From positions 1-49,834 of the forward strand of contig CAKTUP010000002.1 of NCBI GenBank assembly GCA_934621705.1: 49,834 nt of DNA, in the 5' to 3' direction. Under the pieces are notes generated by a model. The model worked only from the letters and a program-made list of their open reading frames with translations. It was not told the DNA's origin and made no database searches. How positions within the stretch are numbered: position 1 is the stretch's first letter; the number at the start of each line of letters is the position of its first letter. This DNA is from an uncultured Petrimonas sp. (GTDB lineage Bacteria; Bacteroidota; Bacteroidia; Bacteroidales; Dysgonomonadaceae). Both the position numbers and the translations under genes were made by a program. Below, piece after piece: positions 1-7,619 of this stretch.

Positions 1-686
1 TATTTCGATTTGGAAATCGAAACGCCCAATGCTTTCCACAAACTATCCTCCGGAACCGGAGCCGTTACTTCTATTTTTTCTTTCGAAACGGGATGGATAA
101 ACGAAATTTTTCGCGCGTGCAGACTGATGCTTCCATCGGGATTGGAACGCTCGGCGCCGTATTTCAGGTCGCCTTTAATCGGGCTTCCTATTTTCGATAG
201 CTGACACCGGATTTGGTGATGGCGCCCCGTCTCCAAATTCACTTCCAACAAGTAATAATTCTGCGATTGAGCGATTACTTTGTAATGCAGCGTCGCCTTT
301 TTGGTATTTGGCTTTTCCACATCATAAGCCGTGGATTTATTGGTGCGCTCGTTCTTGATTAAATAATGCGTAAGCGTAGCTTCTGTTTTTGCCGGAAGTT
401 TTTTCACGATTGCCCAATAGGTCTTATCCATTTCGTTGTTTTTGAACATTTCGTTCAGTCGTGAGAGCGCTTTGCTCGTTTTGGCAAAAACCACTACCCC
501 GCTCGTCGGGCGGTCCAGCCGATGCGTAACGCCGCAAAACACGTTTCCGGGTTTGTTGTACTTCTCTTTCAGGTATCGTTTAACGATCTCCGAAAGCGGC
601 TCATCGCCGGTTTTGTCGCCCTGCACAATCTCCGACGGCGCTTTGTTGACGATAATAATATGGTTGTCTTCGTAAAGAACTTGCAT
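1..686 (-). CDS. RluA-family RNA pseudouridine synthase (C-terminal end at window edge)
   Basis: Converts uridine to pseudouridine in rRNA or tRNA; the exact target cannot be told. Reading from an ATG at 684-686, the frame stays open for 228 codons to the window edge. The family's catalytic signature HRLDRPTSG lies at about residues 55-63, with the catalytic Asp at about 58. The segment ETGRHHQIR near residue 155 is the second conserved block. There is no S4 domain at the N-terminus, as in short RluA/RluC-like Bacteroidetes members. The last two visible bases read TA, so the stop codon probably falls right at the edge and the gene is nearly complete. It lies 87 bp downstream of the fabG-like gene on the same strand, with a 20-nt palindrome between them. 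Confidence 0.88.
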   Translation of the reverse strand, partial: MQVLYEDNHIIIVNKAPSEIVQGDKTGDEPLSEIVKRYLKEKYNKPGNVFCGVTHRLDRPTSGVVVFAKTSKALSRLNEMFKNNEMDKTYWAIVKKLPAKTEATLTHYLIKNERTNKSTAYDVEKPNTKKATLHYKVIAQSQNYYLLEVNLETGRHHQIRCQLSKIGSPIKGDLKYGAERSNPDGSISLHARKISFIHPVSKEKIEVTAPVPEDSLWKALGVSISKSK

Positions 687-745
687 TTTCTGATAAAATA
701 AAAGAGACACAAAGATAAACTTTGTGCCTCAAATATCAAATTTTA

Positions 746-765
746 ATGCGATTCGAAAATCGCAT
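746..765. repeat. Small intergenic palindrome (ATGCGATT / AATCGCAT)
   Basis: Perfect 8-bp arms around a CGAA centre, in the short gap between the reductase and the pseudouridine synthase genes. It belongs to a set of similarly built palindromes found elsewhere in the window (for example 14599-14617, 40141-40160, 46514-46533, 46987-47006). Confidence 0.7.
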
Positions 766-772
766 CACCCAA

Positions 773-1519
773 TTACGTGTTCATTCCGCCGCAAACGTGA
801 ATTACCTGTCCGCTTACGTACGAAGAGAGATCTGACGCAAGGAATAAGGTCGCATTCGCAACATCTTCCGGCGTGCCGCCGCGCCGCAGTGGGATTTGTT
901 TTGCCCACTCGTTGCGCACCTCTTCCGAAAGCGCGCCGGTCATTTCGGTAATAATAAATCCGGGAGCGATGGCGTTGGCGCGAATTCCGCGCGAACCAAG
1001 TTCTTTGGCCACCGATTTTGCCAGTCCTATCATTCCCGCTTTCGACGCGGAATAGTTGGATTGTCCGGCATTTCCCGATACGCCCACAACGGAACTCATA
1101 TTGATAATGCTTCCCGATTTCTGACGCATCATAATGGGCGTAACCGCGTGGATAAAGTTGAATGCCGATTTCAGGTTCACGTTAATAACCGCGTCCCATT
1201 GCTGTTCGTTCATCCGCATCATCAGGCCGTCTTTGGTAATTCCGGCGTTGTTCACCAAAATATCGATACGGCCGAAGTCGTTTACGATTTCTTCCACTAC
1301 TTTGTGGGTTTCGTCAAAATTAGCCGCGTTGGATGCGTAGCCTTTGCATTTCACGCCCAGCGACGCCACTTCGCGCTCGGTAGCTTCTGCGTTTTCATCG
1401 ATGTTTAAATCGGTAAAAGCAATGTTTGCTCCTTCCGAAGCCAGTTTCAGCGCAATGGCCTTGCCAATTCCGCGAGCTGCGCCCGTAACAACGGCCGTTT
1501 TTCCTTCCAATAGTTTCAT
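773..1519 (-). CDS. fabG: 3-oxoacyl-ACP reductase (FabG-like short-chain dehydrogenase)
   Basis: NADPH-dependent reduction of 3-oxoacyl-ACP in fatty acid synthesis, in the cytoplasm. The 248-residue length is that of the family. The cofactor motif TGAARGIG is at residues 12-19, NNAG at 90-93, and the catalytic Ser about 143 with Tyr156 and Lys160 in YSASK. The C-terminal GxxVHVCGGMNT resembles FabG ends. It starts with ATG at 1519, with an A/T-rich leader upstream and no clear Shine-Dalgarno. The neighbour upstream on the same strand is a TetR regulator, 350 bp away and separated by a foldback repeat; the pseudouridine synthase follows downstream. A different SDR substrate cannot be excluded. 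Confidence 0.85.
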   Translation of the reverse strand: MKLLEGKTAVVTGAARGIGKAIALKLASEGANIAFTDLNIDENAEATEREVASLGVKCKGYASNAANFDETHKVVEEIVNDFGRIDILVNNAGITKDGLMMRMNEQQWDAVINVNLKSAFNFIHAVTPIMMRQKSGSIINMSSVVGVSGNAGQSNYSASKAGMIGLAKSVAKELGSRGIRANAIAPGFIITEMTGALSEEVRNEWAKQIPLRRGGTPEDVANATLFLASDLSSYVSGQVIHVCGGMNT

Positions 1520-1551
1520 TATTTGTAATTTTTAATTTATTGTTTATTCTT

Positions 1552-1757
1552 TTTTAGAGCCAAGAGTCAAGAACTATTTCCGTTCAAAAAATAGATGAAG
1601 CAATAAGGTAATAAGGTCTGGTTCAATGGCGGATTTTAAGCTACTAAGGTTTATGGTTTTTGAAATAAGGTTTTTAAATATCGAATACAAAACCTTATTT
1701 TTTCAAACAACCTTAGTAGAAAAAGAACATCTACCTCATTAACCTTATTAGCTTATT
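1552..1757 (-). repeat. Nested foldback element, copy A
   Basis: Non-coding A/T-rich block filling most of the 350-bp gap between fabG and the TetR gene. It contains three nested inverted repeats: outer arms 1602-1617 and 1742-1757 (15 of 16 match), middle arms 1641-1651 and 1709-1719 (CTACTAAGGTT, perfect), inner arms 1664-1674 and 1689-1699 (AATAAGGTTTT, perfect). A second copy in the opposite orientation lies at 46081-46332 and also shares the outer flank down to the TTTTAGAGCCAAG end. No reading frame or transposase is present, so it is MITE-like or a structured RNA/DNA hairpin. Confidence 0.85.
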
Positions 1758-1800
1758 TCTAACATATTAATTCGTTTCATCAAAATTTGTTTCTTAAGAG

Positions 1801-1873
1801 AGTCAAGAACCAAGATTCTTCTGACAGACAGATTTTCAGACCTATAGACTTTAACACTCACAATTCATAACTA
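1801..1873. repeat. Degenerate 7-nt repeat tract
   Basis: Units such as AGTCAAG-AACCAAG (1801-1814) and ACACTCA-CAATTCA (1854-1867) follow a 7-nt period just downstream of the TetR gene stop. A matching short tract AGCCAAG-AGTCAAG lies at 1558-1571. Same class as the longer arrays at 14663, 24178, 24252, 34716, 37018, 47044 and 48055. Confidence 0.5.
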
Positions 1874-2461
1874 TTTCTTATTCAATCCTTTAAATATCAG
1901 GTTATAAACAATTTCCCTGTCTTCCTGTTTATCCAATCTTAAATTGAGAACGCCCCTGATAACCGGAACTTCCAGCCCTTTGAGCGCATAATGCAGAATT
2001 TCGGCCGTTTTCGCAGTATCGTTCACATCAAAAACCTCCGATTTACAGCCGTCGGCAAGAATGGTTTCCAGGTATTTTATCTCCTTGCGGTCGAATTCTT
2101 TACGCACATTTTCCACCAAAAAAATATCCCGAAAGAAATCGGCTCTCAGCGTTCCGTTTCGGGTAACTACATCTTTTATAATGCTCAATCGCGCAAAAGT
2201 AAATATCATCAGTTTGTCGTCGGCAGGCAAATCGCGTTTAATAACGTCCTCCAGCGAAGCATAAAGTTTTTCCAGTTCCGAACCGATAACGGCTTTATAA
2301 ATATCTTTTTTATTCTTAAAATAGGTATAAAGCGTGCGGCGGCCATATCCCGATTCTTCGGCAATTTCGTTCATAGTGGTGCTTTCGACACCTTTTTTCG
2401 CGAAAAGCTGCCGAGCCACTTCCATTAAATTTCGTTTCGTTTTAGATATTACAGCCACCAT
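1871..2461 (-). CDS. TetR/AcrR-family transcriptional regulator
   Basis: Predicted DNA-binding repressor. The N-terminal helix-turn-helix spans roughly residues 12-55, including the typical TTMNEIAEESGYGRRTLYTYF stretch; the rest is a helical ligand domain with no recognisable ligand. The frame is open further upstream, but the start is placed at the ATG at 2461 (MVAVISKTKR, 196 aa), since family members begin about ten residues before the first HTH helix. It sits upstream of and co-directional with fabG, so control of fatty acid genes is possible, but the 350-bp gap with a foldback element weakens the case for one operon. No operator palindrome was identified. Confidence 0.85.
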   Translation of the reverse strand: MVAVISKTKRNLMEVARQLFAKKGVESTTMNEIAEESGYGRRTLYTYFKNKKDIYKAVIGSELEKLYASLEDVIKRDLPADDKLMIFTFARLSIIKDVVTRNGTLRADFFRDIFLVENVRKEFDRKEIKYLETILADGCKSEVFDVNDTAKTAEILHYALKGLEVPVIRGVLNLRLDKQEDREIVYNLIFKGLNKK

Positions 2462-2653
2462 AAACTGCACAATTCCGATATGTTTGTGCAAAAATAACAC
2501 AAAGTTTTTTAGAAACGAAAATATCCGCCTATAAATTCCACGTTATTGAAAAATTATTGAAATTTTAGGCGAAAAATTAGGTTTTTGTGAATATTAATTC
2601 CTATTTTTGAAACGGAATAAAAAAACTATTTAATTAATCAAAAAGCAGAAATT

Positions 2654-2908
2654 ATGGGAATTTTATCGTGGATTATTCTTGGATTGATTGCAGGTGCAAT
2701 TGCAAAATGGATTAGGCCGGGCAAAGATCCGGGCGGATGTATCGTAACCATACTCATTGGCGTTGCCGGCGCATTTTTGGGTGGCTGGATCGGCTCGATG
2801 CTGGGATTTGGCGAGATGGACAAGTTTAGTTTTACCAACCTGTTGCTGGCCATTGGCGGTTCGCTAATTGTGCTGTGGATTTATGCGATGGTAACAAAGA
2901 AAAAATAG
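2654..2908 (+). CDS. GlsB/YeaQ/YmgE-family small membrane protein
   Basis: 84-residue protein of the transglycosylase-associated family (stress-linked, function unknown). It has three membrane segments, at roughly residues 2-20, 28-48 and 58-78, joined by Gly-rich turns (GLIAGAIAKWIRPG, GVAGAFLGGWIG) typical of the family. It is monocistronic by context: the TetR gene is divergent and the next gene begins 143 bp downstream. A -7-like TATTTTTG lies at 2602-2609, but no well-spaced TTTG upstream of it was found. A second family member is at 19403-19648. Confidence 0.85.
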   Translation: MGILSWIILGLIAGAIAKWIRPGKDPGGCIVTILIGVAGAFLGGWIGSMLGFGEMDKFSFTNLLLAIGGSLIVLWIYAMVTKKK

Positions 2909-3051
2909 TTGGGAAATACGCAAAAGCACCCTCAGTTAAATCCGGAGAATTTGATTTCTTCGGATTTTTTCGTCTCATTGCCTGCTTTTAGCGAAATAAG
3001 CCTTACATTTGTAAATCAAATCCGATATTTTTCGAACAAAACAATACATTA

Positions 3052-4398
3052 ATGAAAACAAAGAAATTCTTATTACCCGAAACCGAAATCCCCACGCACT
3101 GGTATAACGTGGTGGCAGATATGCAGAACAAACCGCAACGAATGATCAATCCCGGAACCAAAGAACCGCTGAAACCGGAAGATTTATACCCGTTGTTTGC
3201 GGAAGAACTTTCCCGTCAGGAATTTAACGAAACCGATACTTGGATTGAAATTCCCGAAGAAGTTCGTGACAAATACAAAATCTACCGTCCGTCGCCGCTG
3301 GTGAGAGCCTACGGCCTGGAAAAAGCACTGGACACGCCGGCGCACATCTATTTCAAAAACGAGAGCGTAAGCCCCGTCGGATCGCATAAGTTAAATTCGG
3401 CGCTTCCGCAAGTGTATTATAATAAGTTAGACGGAACCACCAACCTCACCACCGAAACCGGCGCCGGACAGTGGGGAACCGCGTTATCGTTTGCCGGAAA
3501 GATTTTCGGACTGGATATTGCCGTTTACATGGTGAAAATTAGTTACGAGCAAAAGCCGTATCGCCGCTCCCTGATGCAAACGTGGGGCGCTCAGGTAATT
3601 CCGTCGCCCAGCATGTCCACCAAGTCGGGAAGAAAAGTGCTCACCGAGCGTCCCAACTATCAGGGTAGCCTAGGAACCGCCATTTCCGAAGCCATTGAGC
3701 TGGCCATGCAAACGCCCAAATGTAAATACACGCTGGGAAGCGTACTGAATCATGTGGCTCTTCATCAGACCATTATAGGACTGGAAGCCGAGAAACAGAT
3801 GGAAATGGCAGACGAATATCCCGATATTGTGATCGGCTGTTTTGGCGGCGGCTCCAATTTCTCCGGCATTTCGTTTCCTTTCCTGCGCCACGTGATGAAA
3901 GGCGATAAAAACACCCGGTTTATTGCCGCCGAACCGGCATCGTGCCCGAAACTCACGCGCGGAACCTTTAAATTCGATTTCGGCGACGAAGCGGGTTATA
4001 CGCCGCTCATTCCGATGTACACGCTGGGACACAACTTTACTCCGGCCAACATTCACGCCGGCGGATTGCGTTACCACGGCGCCGGAAGCATCGTGAGCCA
4101 ATTGAAAAAGGACAATCTTATTGAAGCGGTTGCCATTCCGCAACTGGAAACGTTTGAAGCGGGCGTTCTCTTCGCTCAAACCGAAGGTATTATCCCCGCT
4201 CCCGAATCCACGCACGCCATTGCATCCGCCATTCGCGAGGCCAAAAAAGCCAAGGAAGAAGGCACGCAGAAAGTGATTCTTTTCAATCTTTCGGGACACG
4301 GATTGGTGGATATGAGCGCATACGACCAATACCTGGCCGGCGATTTAAAGAATTACGAAGTGTCGGACAGCGAAATCGAAAAGTTTCTGCAGAGCTAA
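3052..4398 (+). CDS. trpB: TrpB-like pyridoxal-phosphate enzyme (TrpB2 type tryptophan synthase beta chain)
   Basis: Predicted to condense indole with serine, or a related PLP reaction, in the cytoplasm. At 448 residues it has the longer TrpB2-type length rather than the about 400 of classical TrpB. The PLP lysine is K113 in GSHKLNSA; ETGAGQWG is at 135-142; the phosphate-binding loop GGGSN is at 265-269. No trpA or other trp gene is adjacent, which is usual for TrpB2; such proteins may act alone as indole-salvage enzymes. A -7-like TACATTTG is at 3004-3011, about 40 nt before the ATG. The next gene is about 370 bp away and has its own promoter. Confidence 0.9.
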   Translation: MKTKKFLLPETEIPTHWYNVVADMQNKPQRMINPGTKEPLKPEDLYPLFAEELSRQEFNETDTWIEIPEEVRDKYKIYRPSPLVRAYGLEKALDTPAHIYFKNESVSPVGSHKLNSALPQVYYNKLDGTTNLTTETGAGQWGTALSFAGKIFGLDIAVYMVKISYEQKPYRRSLMQTWGAQVIPSPSMSTKSGRKVLTERPNYQGSLGTAISEAIELAMQTPKCKYTLGSVLNHVALHQTIIGLEAEKQMEMADEYPDIVIGCFGGGSNFSGISFPFLRHVMKGDKNTRFIAAEPASCPKLTRGTFKFDFGDEAGYTPLIPMYTLGHNFTPANIHAGGLRYHGAGSIVSQLKKDNLIEAVAIPQLETFEAGVLFAQTEGIIPAPESTHAIASAIREAKKAKEEGTQKVILFNLSGHGLVDMSAYDQYLAGDLKNYEVSDSEIEKFLQS

Positions 4399-4463
4399 AA
4401 CAACCTGAAAGATAGTGTCATAGAATATATCGAGATATTTTTAGCGAAAAAAAACTAAAAAAA

Positions 4464-4495
4464 TTTGGTCGTTTCATTTCAATATTCTATCTTTG
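4464..4495 (+). promoter_or_regulatory. Bacteroidetes-type promoter for the chromate-transporter leader
   Basis: TTTG at 4464-4467, a 20-nt spacer, then TATCTTTG at 4488-4495, matching the known -33/-7 consensus (TTTG, TAnnTTTG). Transcription should begin near 4501, which leaves about 264 nt of untranslated leader before the first chrA-like gene. Confidence 0.7.
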
Positions 4496-4500
4496 ACATA

Positions 4501-4764
4501 AGAAAACTGAATGAGTTATTGCCGCATTGGTCGATAGGGAAACTCATCAATTACATTTTATAAACCGAGACTCGTTTTTGGCATCAATGGCGGGCCGCAT
4601 CCTTCGGGACAAGCTTTATGCTCAGCGGATTACAAAGATTCCGGGACACTCAAATCCTGTCATAAGGAGTTTCGTTTCTTCCACCGGTGCGGCTTCTTAT
4701 AGAAAGCAGATTTGCAAGAGATTACATCAATTTGCAATCTGCTTTTTTCAATTTTATAGCAAAT
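4501..4764 (+). promoter_or_regulatory. Long structured 5' leader ending in a terminator hairpin, possible riboswitch/attenuator
   Basis: The region between trpB and the transporter holds no convincing gene. It contains a 7-bp stem (ATGAGTT 4511-4517 with AACTCAT 4541-4547), a GC-richer middle (about 4580-4660) with several short complementary runs, and a final hairpin (arms 4705-4717 and 4732-4743, one bulge) followed by six T residues. That last hairpin looks like an intrinsic terminator, placed only 16 nt before the start codon, as in attenuator-type control. I could not match the leader to a riboswitch class I know. Confidence 0.5.
4705..4748 (+). terminator. Intrinsic terminator-like hairpin in the chrA leader
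   Basis: Arms AGCAGATTTGCAA and TTGCAATCTGCT pair with a single bulge, followed by T at 4743-4748. It lies between the promoter at 4464 and the transporter start at 4765, so it would have to be conditional if the gene is to be expressed from that promoter. Confidence 0.6.
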
Positions 4765-5322
4765 ATGGGTTTAGCTAAGCAATATTGGGAGTTATTTCTG
4801 ATTTTTTTCAAACTCGGCGCGTTTACTTTTGGCGGCGGCTATGCGATGATTCCCCTGATCAGAAACGAAGTAGTAGAAAAACACAATTGGCTCAACGATG
4901 ATGAATTTATGGATATGCTTGCCATTGCTCAATCCATGCCGGGGCCAATGGCATTGAATACCGCATTGTTTGTAGGCAACAAAAAACTGGGATTCAAAGG
5001 AAGTTTATTTTCGGGACTTGGTGTTATTTTGCCTTCGTTTGTTGTTATTTTGCTGATCGCCATGATATTTGTGCAGTTTAAAGACAATCCGGTAGTGGAA
5101 AGGATTTTCAAAGGCATCCGTCCGGCAGTTGTGGCATTGATTGCGGCGCCACTTCTGATGTTGGGAAAATCGGCTAAAATCAACTGGAAAAATGGCTGGA
5201 TACCCGTTTCGGTGGCTCTGCTGGTTTGGCTTTTGGGAGTTTCGCCCATTTACATTGTGTTGGGAGCGATTGTGCTGGGAATCCTGCATTTGGTGTATGT
5301 CAAAAAAAGATTAAAACGTTAA
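4765..5322 (+). CDS. chrA: Chromate transporter-family membrane protein, first half-size subunit
   Basis: 185-residue CHR-family half protein. Such short proteins occur in pairs that together equal one full-length ChrA; the true substrate (chromate, sulfate or other anion) is unknown. The N-terminal family signature FGGGYAMIPLI is at about residues 21-31, and AQSMPGPMALN is near 53-63. About five to six hydrophobic segments follow. The start is placed at the ATG at 4765 because the signature is about 20 residues from the N-terminus in homologues; a longer open frame upstream reads through the terminator hairpin. The second half gene begins 3 nt after its stop. Confidence 0.88.
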   Translation: MGLAKQYWELFLIFFKLGAFTFGGGYAMIPLIRNEVVEKHNWLNDDEFMDMLAIAQSMPGPMALNTALFVGNKKLGFKGSLFSGLGVILPSFVVILLIAMIFVQFKDNPVVERIFKGIRPAVVALIAAPLLMLGKSAKINWKNGWIPVSVALLVWLLGVSPIYIVLGAIVLGILHLVYVKKRLKR

Positions 5323-5325
5323 GGA

Positions 5326-5889
5326 ATGGCTATGGAACTCGTACAGTTGTATTTATCGTTATTCTGGTCGTTTCTGAAAATCGGGCTTTTCGGTTTTGGT
5401 GGCGGGTATGCCATGCTTCCGCTTATTCAGCACGAAGTGGTGGATGCTCACAACTGGATATCGGTGAGCGACTTTACCGATATTGTGGCTATTTCCCAAA
5501 CAACTCCGGGCCCAATTGCTTTTAATTCCGCCACTTATATCGGATATTCGGTTGTTACCAATATGGGTTTCGGTAATTTTTACGGTATTCTGGGTTCTGC
5601 GCTCAGTACGCTTGCGGTAAGCATTCCATCGCTTGTTTTAATGACAATTGTGTGCGCTTTCTTCGCCAAACTAAATAAAAATCAATGGATGCAAGCATCG
5701 TTATCGGTGCTGAAACCGGCCGTAATCGGGCTTATTGCGTCCGCGGCTCTTCTGCTTATTGACGGCCACAATTTTATCGATTACAAAAGCTGGATAATTT
5801 TTGGCGCGGTTTTTCTGGCTTCCGTAAAGAAAGTAGATCCTATTCTTTTAATAGTACTTTCGGGAATAGTCGGGTTGATATTATACTAA
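5326..5889 (+). CDS. chrA: Chromate transporter-family membrane protein, second half-size subunit
   Basis: 187-residue partner of the preceding gene. It repeats the same architecture: FGFGGGYAMLPLI near residues 24-36, then SQTTPGPIAFN near 64-74, and several membrane helices. ATG codons occur at 5326 and 5332; the first is only 3 nt after the upstream stop, suggesting translational coupling. The tandem pair is the usual arrangement of short CHR proteins, inferred to form a heterodimer with antiparallel topology. An intrinsic terminator follows at 5892. Confidence 0.88.
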   Translation: MAMELVQLYLSLFWSFLKIGLFGFGGGYAMLPLIQHEVVDAHNWISVSDFTDIVAISQTTPGPIAFNSATYIGYSVVTNMGFGNFYGILGSALSTLAVSIPSLVLMTIVCAFFAKLNKNQWMQASLSVLKPAVIGLIASAALLLIDGHNFIDYKSWIIFGAVFLASVKKVDPILLIVLSGIVGLILY

Positions 5890-5891
5890 AA

Positions 5892-5913
5892 AAACTGCCT
5901 TGCGGGGCAGTTT
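5892..5913 (+). terminator. Terminator after the chrA pair
   Basis: AAACTGCC and GGCAGTTT arms with a 6-nt loop, directly after the stop of the second transporter gene, followed by a T-rich stretch. Confidence 0.75.
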
Positions 5914-5936
5914 CTTCTCTGTGTTCTTTTGTTTCA

Positions 5937-6158
5937 TCAGCTTTTGCTTCCGCCGCCTCTCAACAAAGCAACCAATAGCAAAATAAATACTAAACCTACA
6001 ATAACCCAAAACCAGATTTGTGTATAAAATGCTCCACCACCTTGGTCGGTATTGATGTTTACATCAAGTGAAGCATCCTGAGCAAAAGATAATGCTGTTG
6101 AAAGAAATCCGAACAAAAATAAACTAAATGTTTTGGTTAATTTAGATAATTGTTTCAT
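5937..6158 (-). CDS. Small exported single-span membrane protein of unknown function
   Basis: 73 residues. A signal peptide covers residues 1-26 (cleavage probably after LSFA), followed by a short polar segment, then one strongly hydrophobic helix at about 48-66, and a basic Gly/Ser tail (RGGGSKS). No domain recognised. It ends close to the terminator of the convergent transporter operon, and the next minus-strand gene ends about 130 bp upstream. Codon use and a clear signal peptide argue for a real gene. Confidence 0.7.
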   Translation of the reverse strand: MKQLSKLTKTFSLFLFGFLSTALSFAQDASLDVNINTDQGGGAFYTQIWFWVIVGLVFILLLVALLRGGGSKS

Positions 6159-6293
6159 AATTCAGTTTTTTTAGTGATACTTATAACCTTTTGATCCGTA
6201 TTGTAATGAAATACTAAGAAATTAACAAAACAATAAATTAAATTGTTCAGGTAACTTTAAATTTTTTAAATCTTCTGCTCATCAATACACTTT

Positions 6294-6899
6294 TCACAAC
6301 CTATAGACCACACCAAATCTAAATCCGGCGTTATCTGTCCGTAAGTGGTGTTTTTCCATAGAGAATGGTAGAATGGCGTGATGTTTATAAAAGGGGTTAA
6401 CAAAAAAACCTATTGGTGCGTTTTTCAAATCGTATTTAACACCTATACCTATCATAGCGCCAATTCCCGACTGGCTATCCATAGTATTACCCTTATCTGT
6501 ACTAGCGCTCACATTAACTAAGATACCTGAATTAAAGAAAAAATAATTGAGAAAATTTAGTCGGATGGTAATCGGAATACTCACAAGTCCATCTGTAAAA
6601 TTATACGGTTCTGGAGCACCAGGTCCGGGATAACTATTAGCCCGATACTTAAAATGACTGTACTCAATTCCTGTTTCCAAATCAATTCGTGAACTTATCG
6701 GGCGAATATAAGTAATTCCCAGCCAGTAAAATCCTTTTCCGGTATAACTTCCGGCACCATCTAAAGCCTGCCAGTGAAAAGCATCGTTTGAGCCAAGTCC
6801 GGAATAAGTAATTCCAATGGAGCCTTTTGAGTTAATTTGTTGTGCTTGTGAAGCAAAAGTAAAAAAAATCAAAATTGTTGCGATAGTTAGTTTTTTCAT
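6294..6899 (-). CDS. Outer-membrane beta-barrel-like protein, unknown function
   Basis: 201 residues with a signal peptide at 1-19 (cleavage after FASQA). The mature part is rich in alternating aromatic/polar strands separated by Gly/Asn turns, and ends in the aromatic-containing sequence FGVVYRL, typical of small outer-membrane barrels of Bacteroidetes. Specific strands include IDLETGIEYSHFKYR and GIGVKYDLKN. No ligand or partner can be assigned. It is probably monocistronic, with a 140-bp upstream gap of A/T-rich sequence. Confidence 0.7.
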   Translation of the reverse strand: MKKLTIATILIFFTFASQAQQINSKGSIGITYSGLGSNDAFHWQALDGAGSYTGKGFYWLGITYIRPISSRIDLETGIEYSHFKYRANSYPGPGAPEPYNFTDGLVSIPITIRLNFLNYFFFNSGILVNVSASTDKGNTMDSQSGIGAMIGIGVKYDLKNAPIGFFVNPFYKHHAILPFSMEKHHLRTDNAGFRFGVVYRL

Positions 6900-7038
6900 A
6901 ATTTCGATGTTTAATGGATTGTTTGTTTCTTATATAGATGCGAAAAACAAAAAAACGTTGCGCGGGATCTGTTATCTTTTATTAAAAAAACTCGTTTTAA
7001 AATGAGGATTTTAAATTTTCTATCTGATTACTCCAAAC

Positions 7039-7533
7039 TCATACCTCAAAACTTTTCTGATACGCCAGCCTTTCATCTCCGTTTTCCAGGTAAATTATTC
7101 CGCAATAGGTAAATCCGAGTTTTTGAAGAATATTTTGCATCACTTTGTTATCGCAATGTGTATCGATTCGCAGGTTTCCGCACTTTTCAAGGCACCAGTT
7201 GATGCAGGTTTCGGCAATTCCTTTTTGTTTTCCGGAGGAAGCAATGCGGTGGATAACGCCGTAAGAATCGTTGTTTAACCACGACCCTTCGTAGATGTTG
7301 AGGTAAGTGGGTTCTTCGCCGACAATGTAATAGAAAGTGCCCGCGATTTCGTTGTTTTCGTTAAGGCAAACGTAGCTGTGGCCTTGTTTTATATCGCTGA
7401 TTAACAGCTCTTCTTTCGGATATCCGTCTACCCATTGTCCCGCATTGCCGGTCTGTTGCATAAACCGGCGTGCGGTTTCGTAGATTTGCAATAATTGCGG
7501 TAGATCTGAATGTGTTGATGGACGAATTCTCAT
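7039..7533 (-). CDS. GNAT-family N-acetyltransferase
   Basis: 164-residue acetyl-CoA-dependent acetyltransferase of unknown substrate. It opens with MRIRPSTHSDLPQLLQIYE, the beta1-alpha1 start of the fold. The acetyl-CoA loop region is around RIASSGKQKGIAETCINW (about 91-108), a variant of the RxxGxG/A site, and the C-terminal LGFTYCGIIYLENGDERLAYQK matches the usual end of the domain. It lies downstream of topA on the same strand, but its ATG at 7533 is separated from topA's stop by 86 bp in the other order, so it follows topA and may be read through from it. Confidence 0.85.
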   Translation of the reverse strand: MRIRPSTHSDLPQLLQIYETARRFMQQTGNAGQWVDGYPKEELLISDIKQGHSYVCLNENNEIAGTFYYIVGEEPTYLNIYEGSWLNNDSYGVIHRIASSGKQKGIAETCINWCLEKCGNLRIDTHCDNKVMQNILQKLGFTYCGIIYLENGDERLAYQKSFEV

Positions 7534-7619
7534 AAGATTGTTATATTTTTCTTAGATTCTTCACTACGTTCAGAATAACACAAACATTTTTTTCGACACA
7601 AACCATATTGTTGCAAACA

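Noticed and set aside
4527..4778. 83-codon open frame in the chrA leader
   Set aside because: Runs through the terminator hairpin and overlaps the transporter start in another frame; no recognisable protein features.
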